A stretch of 64,000 bases of DNA from Euclidia mi (Eukaryota > Arthropoda > Insecta > Lepidoptera > Erebidae): assembly GCA_944739405.2 (NCBI GenBank), contig OX123200.2, forward strand, positions 5,906,761-5,970,760. The letters are read 5' to 3'. The notes under the pieces are model-generated. The model had not been told where the DNA came from. It saw only the letters and a list, made by a program, of their open reading frames with translations, and searched no databases. The position numbers and the translations under genes are program-made. Each line of letters opens with the position of its first letter. Position 1 is the stretch's first letter. This document shows positions 32,281 to 42,834 of this stretch, piece after piece.

Positions 32281-34136
32281 ATGAATTATGGAAAACTGTG
32301 TTCTTTGTTTTCATTAATTTTTAATAATGTTTGTAAAGTTCTCCACGATACTAGATTTATATGATATCTCCAAGTGCCGTCGTCATTAATTTAGCAAAGA
32401 AAGAGAGGCAGGTTATTGACTGAACGTAGTTTAGTTAGCTGAAAAAGAAATTATAAGTACCTAATGCTCAAAAAAATCGATGTATATTCCATTACCATAA
32501 CAAACCCTAAACAAAATAGGGGAAACCTTCATATAATACCTAAGTGCTAACAAGAGGGAATAGGAATGTCTGTATGTTCGTGATTCCACAAGAACGTATT
32601 AAAGCATTTTTTTGTGAAAATAAAAGAGTTTTTTTATCTGTTAACTTCCAGCAAAAAATAGTAAACTATACTTGAATCTAAAGATCATAATGATGTAGCA
32701 ATAAAGGTATTTAAATAACTTTTATGTTTCTAAAATCTTAATGACTACATCAGATGTTATATTGCAACACTCGACATAATATATTTTGAGGCATTTTTAA
32801 CAACTTCCACTTAATTAAACTTCCTAAAAACATAAATAACAGGCTTTTTGTAAAAAAACAAACTTCATCATAGTAAATCATTCAGGTTCACTATCACATA
32901 AATTAAGAAAATTTTAAGTTGTTAAAATGTTTGAGTGAATATCTATCAACATTATTTTCTACGTTAAATGAACGACCAGCTGGTTATAAATCTTTAAGAC
33001 TTTAATTTGAGTATATTTATAAATAATGAGATAAGTTATATTTCAGATAAAGATTATGCGTCATATTAAAAAAATCAAAAATGTATAATAGCTGTACATC
33101 ATCATTATCATCAAGAAGCTGGTAGAGAATGCCTCTGGCATTAAGCACGCCTTTGTGCATTACTTTTTTGTAATTGTGCAAGAAGTTTAAAATAAAAAAT
33201 AAAATAAAATAAATCATAATCATCAAAAGCCTGCCATTACCATAGTCAACTGCTAGATAGGTATAGACCACTCCAATGGCACGCCATTAAGTAGCCGTTG
33301 TCATATAATTAAGGTGTATTGAGATATTGTGAATTGCATTAATTAAAAATTTACAATAGATCAGTGATTGCCCTCTGATTTGAAGAGCAAGATAAGCTGT
33401 GTCTTGTCTGCCCCAGACTGCCAGCTGTCATGAAAGTCTTTAACAGTCACTACGGTGAGTCAGCGTTACGCCTAAAACCTGATCTAAACCTTAGAAATAG
33501 CTACCTCTTTCGGCTGCGCAGGTAATATGTTATGGTGGTCAATCTATTATGAAGAAAAAAATATTCTGACGAATCTAGAAATAAGGCCTTAAAATCGAAG
33601 ACTGGGAAACATGCTCGGATTATGTCGCAATGTACAATAATAAATATCATCAACCTATTATCTCTGATCAAGGTATTAATACTGTATCGTGTGATGGGTC
33701 AGAAGGTTGAAAAAAACATCTTGGTAATCGTTTTGATCGCTCTTCCTTAAGTTTATGTCCATGTCTTTGAACCAAATGCTATAAATATCTTTATATGAAA
33801 AAGAAATAGGTACTGTTTAAGAACAATAATAAAACTTGCAATACAACTTAATATAATAGTAATATATTAGTTTTCATAACAACATAACATGAGCCAACGA
33901 ACCAATCGTCTTGATTCAGAAACAGATCCTTATCGATAAATATATGATTCTTAATGTATTGAAGTTTACGTTCATAAAATTGAAGGTCTGGTTTATTCTT
34001 GTCAAGCGGAATTGTCTTGAGTATAAACATGGTCTTCTTGGTCCAATAAAATAATAAATATACACTGATTCAAGTTTTTATGACAGCGTAGGATAAACAG
34101 AAGTATAGCAATATCGCTATTTGTTATCTTGATATA
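32281..34136. other. Unit A single-copy-like DNA, no gene
   Basis: Aligns to unit B with few differences. At about 33123-33225 a LINE 3' tail (GCCTTTGTGCATTACTTTTT, AGTTTAAAATAAAAAATAAA) between ATCATCAA repeats is absent from unit B. At 33230-33310 there is a short RTE-like LINE 3' end. A 60-codon minus-strand open frame (34030-33848) is present in both units, but all three of its differences change amino acids, so it shows no sign of being maintained. Confidence 0.55.
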
Positions 34137-34942
34137 TAAAATCCTTGCGTTACTGACTGACAGACACGCTACAGCCGAAGCTTTTGGGCGCAGGAAGCTG
34201 AAATTTAGCATGTATGTTCCTTGGGGACCGTAGGGGTGCACTAAGACGGGATTTCCCGAAATACCCACGGAATCGGGCAAAACGGGTAAATTAAAAAATA
34301 TTGCGGGCGTAGCCGGCATCTTTGTTTTTGGTGTCGGGTTGGAAAATCCTCATAGAGTCCCTCCGCCCTGGGTGGGAAGGACGAAGGGGACTGTCAGACT
34401 CTTACTGACTAAAAACCAACCCGTGCTCCTCATGTACCCATGTGTCGGAAGGTAGGGTTTCACCGAAGCATTCATCGCTACCCTCCGACGGGTATTGGCC
34501 CGCCAGATGGTCAGGCGGGTCCCGAACGAAACCCCCTTGGCGGCGGATGAAGATGTTGGGCTCCGCCGCCAAAACACTCAGCGGCCGCAGAGGATAGGGA
34601 GGACGGCAACGCAACACCACGTCTCCTCTTCCTCTGCGGCCCCACCGCGACGCAACAATGGTGCGCCCCCATTTGGTAACGGGAGATAGGGTGCGCGGCA
34701 ACGCAACACCGACACGCCTCTCCTCTCGCAACCGCACCCGACTGCGAGGGGCAGACAGAACTGTCCCCCGCACCCGCATTTTGGACGCATCCTACGCAGG
34801 CCTCACTCAAGCCCACGTGGAGCGTCCCCTTCCGGGATCCCGCTTAGCTTCACCGTGGATGTACCTCAAACCCACGGTTACTGAGCCACCCCACCACGAC
34901 AAGGTGGAGATCCCACGGGGGAGAGCCGTGGGCATCCTCTAG
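34137..34942 (+). mobile_element. Helitron family 1, carrying a nested retroposon
   Basis: Starts TCTTGATATATAAAATCCTT and ends CATCCTCTAG before T. Unit B has the same Helitron at the same site without the insert (45847-46049), so the Helitron predates the duplication and the 610-bp GC-rich segment at 34321-34930 came later. Confidence 0.85.
34321..34930 (-). mobile_element. GC-rich LINE/SINE 3' segment, unit A only
   Basis: Flanked by a 6-bp duplication GGCATC (34315-34320, 34931-34936). On the minus strand it ends GGTTGGTTTTTAGTCAGTAAGAGTCTGACAG-type sequence (split here for length) and an A-rich CACCAAAAACAAA tail, so it is a retroposon read from 34930 to 34321. The GTCAGTAAGAGTCTGAC motif is, from memory, common in 3' untranslated regions of lepidopteran LINEs. 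GC content makes long spurious open frames on both strands. Confidence 0.75.
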
Positions 34943-35149
34943 TGTATTATAATATCGAACCCGAACTCCGGGCTCCAAAGCGAGAGTCTTGGATTGCAAC
35001 TGGGATAGCGATATGAGGATGGTAATATATATCGGACCCAGTCCGTATATCCAGACATCATGGATGCAAAGAAAACGGAGAGAAAACAACCTGAAACTAT
35101 CTGGCTGATGGATATCTAGACGGACATGAAATTCCTACACCTAAAGCAA

Positions 35150-35229
35150 GAAGATCATACCAAGCGCCTCATAATCATGAGGCGCTTGGTATGATCTTCG
35201 GTCGACTAACCTAATCAGGTTAGTCGACC
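35150..35229. repeat. Two adjacent perfect palindromes, unit A only
   Basis: Palindrome 1 has 23-bp arms at 35150-35172 and 35177-35199; palindrome 2 has 13-bp arms at 35200-35212 and 35217-35229. Both loops are AATC. Unit B (about 46249-46291) has the two outer arms joined by GATT, with neither inner arm. Confidence 0.95.
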
Positions 35230-35534
35230 GTTTAGAGGGATATGACGTATAGAGAGACAAAGCGAGGACGTAGAAGATGATCTGGCTGGCTGCCAATTCA
35301 ATCGAAAGAGTGATCTGGCAGCAGTGTGGTGTGCTTCACAGAGCTGTGATGTTTACCCCGCCTCGTGTATACCTACACGCCAAGATATTGTTCTCGATTT
35401 ATAGTGAAGTTACAAGTGAACTTAAAGTGAAGTTATAAGAATAGGGAATCGGGTTCGATCCCCAAGTACCGCGGGCACACACCTCTGACTTTTCGAAGTT
35501 ATGTGTATTAAAAATGTAAATTATCGCTCGCTTA

Positions 35535-35655
35535 ATAATGTGCCCGGTAGATGGCAATAGGCTCGTCCCCAATTACATTGGGACCGAAACATAACTGATG
35601 AAAAGTGGGTGTGTAACACACCTCTGCCTACCGCTTCGGGGATAAAAGGCTTGAA
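35535..35655 (+). mobile_element. SINE1-like 3' fragment (both units)
   Basis: TAATGTGCCCGGTAGATGGC AATAGGCTCG..., then CTCTGCCTACCGCTTCGGGG. The counterpart is at 46608-46728. The tail GGCTTGAAGTTATG differs from the standard SINE1 end, suggesting a subfamily. Confidence 0.65.
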
Positions 35656-35754
35656 GTTATGTTATGAAAAATGAGCTTGTGAATTGAATAATTCTGGTAT
35701 TTAAAACAGTTGCCTATTTTGTTGTCGGAGTTTTTAGACCGCCTGAAAGCATTC

Positions 35755-35994
35755 GTCCTGTGGTCCGTGTGGTGACGGATTAAGAATACGAAATGTCACC
35801 GCCCCATATCGTCCCATGGGTGCCGTAAGAGTCGACAGAGGGAGCATATTATGTATAGAACAGCACTGTAAGAGAAGAAAAACTTGATACAAACCCTTTA
35901 CCAACCCGTTTGGCCAGCGTGGTATAGTAGGCCAATTCCTCATTTTAAAGGAGAGGCCTAGTCCAGCAGTGGACTATTAAAGGCTGATGATGAT
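35755..35994 (+). mobile_element. SINE family 3 (both units)
   Basis: Complete copy flanked by a perfect 10-bp duplication GAAAGCATTC (35745-35754, 35995-36004). Its orthologue within unit B is 46849-47087, so insertion preceded the duplication. It landed inside an R6-like repeat (TTGTCGGAGTTTTTAGACCG ... ). Confidence 0.9.
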
Positions 35995-36198
35995 GAAAGC
36001 ATTCAACATGATTTATGGCAGTGAGAGAAGAACCAGGACTAGCAGTTTTACGTGCCCTCCGCACAGTAGCACTCTGATGTAAATGTCACAAGCAGTTACC
36101 CATCAAAGTGATGACCCCTGGAAGCATTGATTAAGTCAAAAAAAAATAAGTTTTCCGACCTTATACGAAAGGAAATCAATTCATGACTACGACCTCTA

Positions 36199-36957
36199 TA
36201 GTCGTATTTTTAATTAGACGAAGCCAACTGACAGTAGCTAATGTCATTTTGTAAAATAATGTTGCCATACTTAAAGTAATAGTGATGCGTTTAGTTCTCG
36301 TTCAATCAGATGAACGAACAATGAGTGTGAATAGTTAATCATTTCAAACTATAAAAGAATATTATTTCTATTTTACAATAAAATTGTAAAAGAAGAGACC
36401 ACGGATTGCTTTAAGCGTTACCGAAAAACTTATGATACAAAACGTCTACAAATACGTATTTGAGGAGAAAGCTGCTTCATTATTGCCTATTGAGGCTCTC
36501 GAAAATAAAGAATATGTTTCGAAAACAGCTGACATTTGACATGTTTTTTTTATTTTCATAACCTACTTATAAATTGTTATATTTTATACATCTATAGTTA
36601 CATGATGAATTGAAAATAGAAATACATGATGTATTGAAAATAGGACAGTCTTACAAGTTTCCTCGCAATGTTTTCCTCAATGTTTAAAACACTCTGTATT
36701 GAGTATAGGTAAATACTATAGGAACATAGTCTTCGAAAACTCGTTGGTATGTACAACGCACGCCTAAAATTCGAACACTGTACCCGATATCGGCCGTTCG
36801 GCACACTAACTATTCACTAGCACTAGACAATCGAGGCAATTTCATTCATTCAAGAGCTTTTTCAATCATTCACTTCGTCACAACACTATTTTTATTTCAT
36901 CATAAACTGACAACACAGTAAACGTCAGTTGACTTCGTCTAATTAAAAATACGACTA
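36199..36957. mobile_element. TA-target DNA element, unit A only
   Basis: Inverted ends of about 33 bp beginning TAGTCGTATTTTTAATTAGA, differing by one base between the two ends. TA lies on both sides, and unit B has the empty site CCTCTATAAAGC at about 47286-47297. The 759-bp interior has no transposase. The target fits Tc1/mariner or a related superfamily. Confidence 0.88.
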
Positions 36958-37038
36958 TATAAAGCAAGCTTAGGTGCCAGCAATAAGATAAGACCATAAT
37001 ACAAAGGACAAACAAAAGTTTATATTATTCTTATATTA

Positions 37039-37459
37039 TCTGTATCTAATACTAATAAATAAAGCTGAAGAGTTTGTTTTGCCGACCAAATTGGTGACGG
37101 TGTGTGGTACTGCGGAAGGGCCAAATCAAAAGTACCCATAACCGACGAGCATGCATGACGAGGTTAATGAATGTCGAGGAAGCGAAAGAGGTATGTTTGA
37201 ACCGGAGCATTTGGCGTTCCATAGTCTCTGCCTACCCCAATGGGAGACAGGCGTGACGTTTAGATAGATAGAGATAGAGTTTGTTTGTTTGGTTGAACGC
37301 GCTAATCTCAGGAACTACCGATCCGATTTGAAAAATGATTTCAGTGTTAGATAGGTCATTTATCGATGAAGGCCATAGGCTATATAACATCACGCTATGA
37401 GCCACTGGAGCGGAGCAGTAGCTTTAAATAACGCGGGTGTAACCGCGGGCATCTTCTAG
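37039..37459 (+). mobile_element. Helitron family 2 with nested RTE fragment (both units)
   Basis: Starts TCTGTATCTAATACTAATAA and ends GTGTAACCGCGGGCATCTTC TAG before T. An RTE LINE 3' end is inserted at 37080-37275, flanked by AGAGTTTGTTT (37069-37079, 37276-37286). The counterpart is 47371-47783. Confidence 0.82.
37080..37275 (+). mobile_element. RTE LINE 3' fragment, nested in Helitron
   Basis: Carries the ORF end (GAGCATGCATGACGAGG..., TTTGGCGTTCCATAGTCTCT) and the tail GCCTACCCCAATGGGAGACA GGCGTGACG plus GATAGATAGAGATAG. An 11-bp duplication is intact here; in unit B the left copy has one substitution. Confidence 0.8.
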
Positions 37460-37639
37460 TATATGTATAAAATTCTAGCGTTACTGACTGTCTGACTGAC
37501 ACACAACGAACAGCCAAAACTATTGGACACAGGAAGATGAATATTGGCATGAATGTTTTTTTTATCGTAGGGGTGCACTAAGAAGGGATTGCTCGAAATA
37601 CCTACAGGAGCGGGTAAAAACGCTGCGGGCATCCGCTAG
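37455..37639 (+). mobile_element. Older Helitron abutting family 2 (both units)
   Basis: TCTAGTATATGTATAAAATTC...GCGGGCATCCGCTAG before T. Its 5' TC overlaps the terminal CTAG of the preceding Helitron, so the two are fused head to tail. The counterpart is 47779-47963. Confidence 0.7.
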
Positions 37640-37851
37640 TTTTTAATAACTTTCTCCATCTATGATGAAGCAAGCCTATAATGGAACTGACTTACAAGTG
37701 AAGACATAAAATACTTTATTTCTTACATTCTTGAATCGTTTTATGGCGATAAGTAGCGCGTTATTCCCAGAAAGGACAGCAAAACAGTGGCATCAATATA
37801 GCATCAATTTATTTTATCACTTGAAGATATCTTGTAGCAGTTGAATTTATA

Positions 37852-38057
37852 TCTTAATATATAAAATCCTTGCGTTACTGACTGACTGACAGGCAAGCTA
37901 CGGCCAAAACTATTGGGCGCAGGAAGCTGAAATTTGGCATGTATGTTCCTTGGGGACCGTAGAGGTGCACTAAGAAGGCATTTCCCAAAATTCCCACGGG
38001 ATCGGTCAAACAGGTAAAATAAAATAATATGCGGGCGTAGCTGCGGGCGTCCTCTAG
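37852..38057 (+). mobile_element. Helitron family 1, unit A only
   Basis: TCTTAATATATAAAATCCTT to GGGCGTCCTCTAG. Unit B has the uninterrupted TTTATATTTTCTT at 48170-48182 (before its own SINE3 insertion), so this copy entered exactly between A and T with no duplication. Confidence 0.92.
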
Positions 38058-38235
38058 TTTTCTTATAAATGTTTATTAGAAAATATAAATCCGCTACTAT
38101 TGGGTACTACACTAGTATAAACAGCTGAAGAGTTTGTGTTTTTGAAATCACAAATCTCAGGAACTGCAGATCCGGTCTGATAAATTTGTTTTTGCTGTTG
38201 ATAGCCCAATCAAAGGCTACGTCCGCTGCGTAATA

Positions 38236-39165
38236 GTTAGTTATTTAGTTGGACAGGTGTTTTCCGCCCTTAGCCACTGAATTGGGCCATTTTGCGTGAG
38301 CAGTGACACGGTTGTCGCCTGCTACTCATACCATGAAAGCTCCTTCCAGAATGCCATGACAGTGTTGCGTATGGCTTCGCTCATGGTTCTGGGATTGTTC
38401 AGGAACCTCGTCCGTTGGTCGCTCACGCTGGTACAATGTAGGATCACATGAGCGGGTGTTTCTTCGGTCTCCATGCAGCCCCTGCATAGTGGGCTGTCCG
38501 TGACGCCGATATTGTAGAGATGCTTCTTTAGTGGACAGTGTCCGGTTATTATGCCAGTCAGTTGCTTGAGTGTTTTCCTGTTGGAGAGCAGCAGTTTTTG
38601 CGAGAGTCGTTTGTTTAATTAGGGAAAGGCATCTTTGCATTGCCTATACCCTTTTAACTCTACCCACTCTTTTTCATGTTGTTGTAGGGTTCTCTCGCGT
38701 AACCACGTTTTTAGTTGGTTGAACGGTATCGGAACAATTGGTTCGGGTCCCAGAGTTGTTGTGTCCTATCCTTTCCTTGCCAGTTGGTCTGCTGCGTCAT
38801 TGCCCGTGGAGTCACTGTGTCCACGTATCCACTGGAGCGTGACCCGGTTCCTCGTTGCAGTTTTCTGCAGCTCTTGGTGGCACTCCATAATTAGGCCGCT
38901 GTTAAAGCAGTTGCCGCCGAGAGCTTGTAGTACTGAGGCACTGTCTGTGATGATACGTATTGACAGGTCACTCACGTTTCTGACCGCGATTGCCGTCGCC
39001 GCCCTTATAATCCCAACGCTTTCAGCTTGGTGTTGTTGAGTTTACCAAGCGATGTTGAGAGATTGATGTTTAAGTCATGGGAGAATACTCTAGCACCCGT
39101 CCCATACTTCGTTTTTGAGCCGTCTGTGTATACTCTAACTTCGTGTATACCAGAGCTATAAGAGA
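38236..39165 (-). mobile_element. LINE with RNase H domain, 5'-truncated, unit A only
   Basis: Contains the LINE 3' end and part of the RNase H domain (minus frame 38975-38766: SDLSIRIITDSASVLQALGG, then VTLQWIRGHSDSTGNDAADQ with the late RNase H His and Asp). GTAATA flanks it (38230-38235, 39166-39171); unit B has the empty site at about 48598-48610. The LOA/I-like clade is inferred from RT plus RNase H architecture. Confidence 0.85.
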
Positions 39166-39469
39166 GTAATATAATAATCATATTCTAGGACGACTAACAC
39201 ACGGTAAACTGAACCCAAAATAGGCAGCGTAGTATGGTAACCAGAATAGGGTTGTTTCCAACTAGTCAAATCAAGCACTTTTAATGAAATGTCAAAAACG
39301 ATCTTTGCTAAGGGTTTTGTATAAAATATGACTTAGTGACGTCATAGTGTTTTGCTGTCAAGTGGAATACTAAACTTACTATCAATAAATTGACGATAAA
39401 AAATGTTAAATGAAGTTTTAAAATTAATTGATGAATGAAACTACTATTATTTTCACATGTTTCACTAGA

Positions 39470-40034
39470 TTTGGTTATGGTTTTTGAAAAGGAGGAATGC
39501 GTTACGGCTTTTGATCGATGGACAGCGAGTGGAACAAGTGAATGAGTTTGTTTACTTGGGTACGTTGGTTACAAGAGATTGTAAGAATGAAGAAGATATC
39601 GAAAGAAGAGTTAATGCAGGTAAAAGTGTGAATGGAGCTCTGAAGGCGTTTATGAACAGTCGAAACGTGTCCAAAAAGGCACGTATGGCTGTGCATAGAG
39701 GGGTGTTAGTGCCTACCCTTATATAAGGTACTGAAAGTTGGGTATGGCAGAAGAGACTTGAAAGTAGGACAAATGCTGTAGAAATGAGAGCACTGAGAAG
39801 TATGTGTGGTGTGTCTTTGACCGACAGAGTAAAGAATTGTGTGATACGAGAGTGATGTGGGGTAAAAGAAGATGTAGTGACAAGCATCGAGAAAGGCATG
39901 TTAAGATGGTTTGGACACGTGGAGAGGATGGATGACGAAAGACTGACAAAGAAGATATATAAGGCAAGTGTGAATAGGACAGAACGAAGGGGAAGACCTA
40001 GGCGGACATTTTCTGATCAGATTGGAGACTCTAC
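39470..40034 (+). pseudogene. RTE-type LINE ORF fragment (unit A copy)
   Basis: Translates as GQRVEQVNEFVYLGTLVTRD, NAGKSVNGALKAFMNSRNVS, then after a TAA at 39724 MLRWFGHVERMDDERLTKKI and RRGRPRRTFSDQIGD. This is the region from just after the RT palm to the C-terminus. A TGA also occurs near 39855. Relative to unit B about 360 bp just upstream (49115-49473) are missing. Its AAGGCATGTTAAGATGG at 39893-39909 is the empty target site of the BEL insertion in unit B. Confidence 0.82.
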
Positions 40035-40614
40035 ATCTTTTTTGGAATTATTCTTAAATGGGAATATAATTATATTATGATTTAAGTTTTTCCCTTACTT
40101 CATTTTTTATTTTAGGAAACGGTTATCAGTATTATTGAATAGATATAGATTAAATGCATGAAGAAAATGATCAAATATAATGTAATCGTTAATAAAAATT
40201 GACAAATATTTATAATCATTGATTTATCGATAGTTCATCAACTATATAAAGCGCGTTTTCGACCGGAGGCACCGGTTGACCTGAAGTGATGCTGTGACCG
40301 CGCGCTCTCCGCCCTCTATCTCGAAATCGGTTCACCGTATGAAAAAAATTTTTCGACAAAATTTGTAGAGAATTTTGTATTCTACAATATTGATGGAAAT
40401 ACAAATAGCAAAAAACCCATAGGAAATGAGATATTTACAAAACAAGCGCAAAAGAACGATTTTAGTGACCTTTGACCTTGAAATTTAATAGTTGTGTACA
40501 CCCTACGATGTGTAGGTTTTGAGACAACTTTTAGGGTGTAAATATACAAATATTTAAGACTTTCAGCTGGGTATCTCGAATTCCGAGGTGAACTTACTAT
40601 AATGACTGGACTAT
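40035..40614. other. No gene seen; unit A specific
   Basis: No coding region. This stretch does not align with the corresponding interval of unit B (58129-58822), so one or both were replaced after duplication. Confidence 0.45.
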
Positions 40615-40742
40615 ATAAGATTTTATCAACTGATCTTACATAATAGGTATTAATAAACAACCTTCGGCGATACAATTACTCATTGCGTATGCAAGTGCTC
40701 TATATTTTGAAACTGTACTCGTAGTTTGACAATTGATATCAA

Positions 40743-40815
40743 GTTTCCGTAGTGTAGCGGTTATCACGTGTGCTTCACACGCACAAGGCCCCCGGTTCGA
40801 TCCCGGGCGGAAACA
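40743..40815 (+). tRNA. tRNA-Val (anticodon CAC)
   Basis: A 73-nt cloverleaf: acceptor arm GTTTCCG with CGGAAAC and discriminator A; D arm GTGT...ATCAC; anticodon arm TGTGC-TTCACAC-GCACA placing CAC at positions 34-36; T arm CCCGG-TTCGATC-CCGGG. The internal promoter boxes TAGTGTAGCGG and GGTTCGATCCC are intact, and TTTTT follows 7 bases after the gene as a polymerase III terminator. No intron. It decodes GUG valine codons. A sequence-identical copy is at 58944-59016 in unit B. Confidence 0.96.
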
Positions 40816-40831
40816 AGTACGCTTTTTGTTA

Positions 40832-41140
40832 ACAATAACCCATATAGATATATACCTTAAAGACTAACATACATACAATAATAATAACATTAAAACAGGG
40901 TGTTGTTGTTTATATTGTTTTCAGGTTAGGCTGGTTGTTATTTCGTAACCTCTTGTGAAAAAGCCGATACACCACACCCTTTGGCCAAAACTCTTCCTTG
41001 AGAAAGTGTCAAAATGATTAGTCGGCACCCGAACCACGTAAGACTTGAAGTTCGTATTATGGCGAGACTCCAATCTCTCGACTCTCAAGGTCCAGTTGGT
41101 CTTCGTGCGTAGGTACTCCACCAGGATTTGAAATTCTATA
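40832..41140 (-). pseudogene. LINE ORF1 (gag-like) C-terminal part with 3' tail
   Basis: Minus-strand frame: ILVEYLRTKTNWTLRVERLE, NTNFKSYVVRVPTNHFDTFS, RKSFGQRVWCIGFF, then stop. This is the conserved C-terminal fold of lepidopteran LINE ORF1 proteins. It is followed by a 3'-end-like sequence (TGTATGTTAGTCTTTAAGGT, ATATCTATATGGGTT) shared with 30309-30735. The frame is still open at 41140, where the unit B boundary lies, so the element may have been cut by the duplication junction. Confidence 0.65.
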
Positions 41141-41165
41141 CCACGTTTGCCAAACGAGTGGGTAA

Positions 41166-42287
41166 GTATATGTAGGGTTTGAGGTCGGGTTTTCCATTTC
41201 TTCGCAAAAATACAATTTTCCCTTACTACACCTACGGTACGAAACAGGTTTGTGACACTCTGTAGGTATTCTTATTCCGTCACCATACGGATTAAATTTT
41301 TTTGTAACTGATTATAAATTATTTTGATAATTATGCTGAATTAATAGTTTTTATAGCTTGTTTATTTCTAGTTTCGCGATTCTGAATCCGAAAGCAGATA
41401 ACATTTTATTAGTTTTATCAGAATTTAATATAATTATATTGATAAGCTACATTTTATTGCATCTGCCGTAAATCTGTATTCTGGCGATGACAGCCGTTGA
41501 TTAATTGCTCTTATAATGGAACGGTGTAAGCGGTGGTCTCGGAGATTGACACTGCGCTGAGTGTAGTGGGTTCGATCACCACACAGGGAAACACCTGTGA
41601 TCTACATGAATTATGAAAAACTGTGTTTTTTTTGTATTCGTTCATTCAATAGTATTTGTAAAGTTCTCCATGATACTAGATTTATATAAAATGTCCAAGT
41701 GCCGTCGTCATTAATTTAGCAAAGAAAGAAACATAGGTTATTGACTGAACATACAGGTTTATGAAACTATCTCTCTGAATCTCCTCAGTCGCAGAAAAAG
41801 AAACAATACCTAATGCTCAAAAAAATCGATGTATATTCCATTACCATAACAAACCCTAAACAAAATAGGGGAAACCTTCCTATAATAAGTGCTAACAAGA
41901 GGGAATAGGAATGTCTGTATGTACGTGAGTCCACAAGAACGTATTTAAGCAATTTTTTGTGAAAGTAAATCAGTTTTTTCATCTGTTAAATTCCAGCAAA
42001 AAAATAGTAAACTATACTTGAATCTAAAGATCATAATGATGTAGCAATAAAGGTATTTAAATAACTTTTATGTTTCTAAAATCTTAATGACTACATCAGA
42101 TGTTATATTGCAACACTCAAGATAATATATTCTGAGGCATTTTTAACAACTTCCACTTAGTTAAACTTCCTAAAGAGATAAATAACAAGCTTTTTGCAAA
42201 AAAACAAACTACATCTTAGTAAAGTCATTCGGGTTCACTATCACATAAATTAAGAAAATTTTAAGTTGTTGAAACGCTTTAGTGAAT
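41166..42287. other. Unit B single-copy-like DNA, no gene
   Basis: Matches unit A 31850-32950 nearly base for base, including a SINE4 fragment at 41515-41600. No coding region; AT-rich. Confidence 0.55.
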
Positions 42288-42834
42288 ATCTATCAACATA
42301 GTTTAGTTTAGTTTAGTTTAGTTGGTCGTGGGTTTTCCGCACTTAGCCACTTATTTGGGCCATTGTGCGTAAGTGGCGACTTGATTGACGCCGACTACTC
42401 ATACCACCTTAGCTCCTTCCAGAAAGCCATTAGTTGGCTGATGTCGTTCAAAGCCTCACACATGGTTCTGGGGTTGTTCAGCAGCTTTGCCCGTTGGTCG
42501 CTCACACTTGTGCAGTGCAGAATGACGTGAGCGGGTGTTTCTTCGGTTTCCATGCAGCCTCTGCACAGTGGGCTGTCCGTAACGCCTATGTTGAATAGGT
42601 GCTTGTTGAGTGGACAGTGGCCGGTTATTATGCCTGTCAGATGCTTAAGAGTTTTTCTATTAGAATGCAGCAGCTTGTGCGAGAGTCAATTGTTCAAGCA
42701 GGGGATAGCATCTTTTGTTTGTCTGCATTCTTTTATGTCTGCCCACTGTTTTTCATGTTCATGTGTGGTTCTCTTGCGTAGCCACGTTTTGAGTTGGCTT
42801 GCTGGTATCGGTACAATCGGCTCAGGTCCCATTA

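Larger units (their letters stand above)
31400..40850 (+). repeat. Segmental duplication, unit A
   Basis: Aligns in order with unit B (41130-59040) over many blocks: 31836-32960 with 41150-42300; 32960-34320 with 44165-46030; 34940-36190 with 46047-47290; 36960-37850 with 47290-48175; 38060-38230 with 48425-48605; 39170-39440 with 48605-49080; 39480-39935 with 49490-49908 plus 58083-58125; 40615-40850 with 58823-59040. Gaps are nearly all transposon insertions in one unit. Unit B starts about 280 bp after A ends, so the copies are in tandem. The left edge is uncertain by some tens of bases because it falls in a SINE3-like sequence. Confidence 0.92.

Noticed and set aside
33848..34030. 60-codon minus-strand frame repeated at 45568-45750
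   Set aside because: All three nucleotide differences between the copies change the amino acid, so there is no sign of selection; it is simply inside the duplicated DNA.
34402..34942. Several overlapping open frames of 60-125 codons on both strands
   Set aside because: Stop codons are rare here because the inserted retroposon is GC-rich; none shows a domain and the frames conflict.
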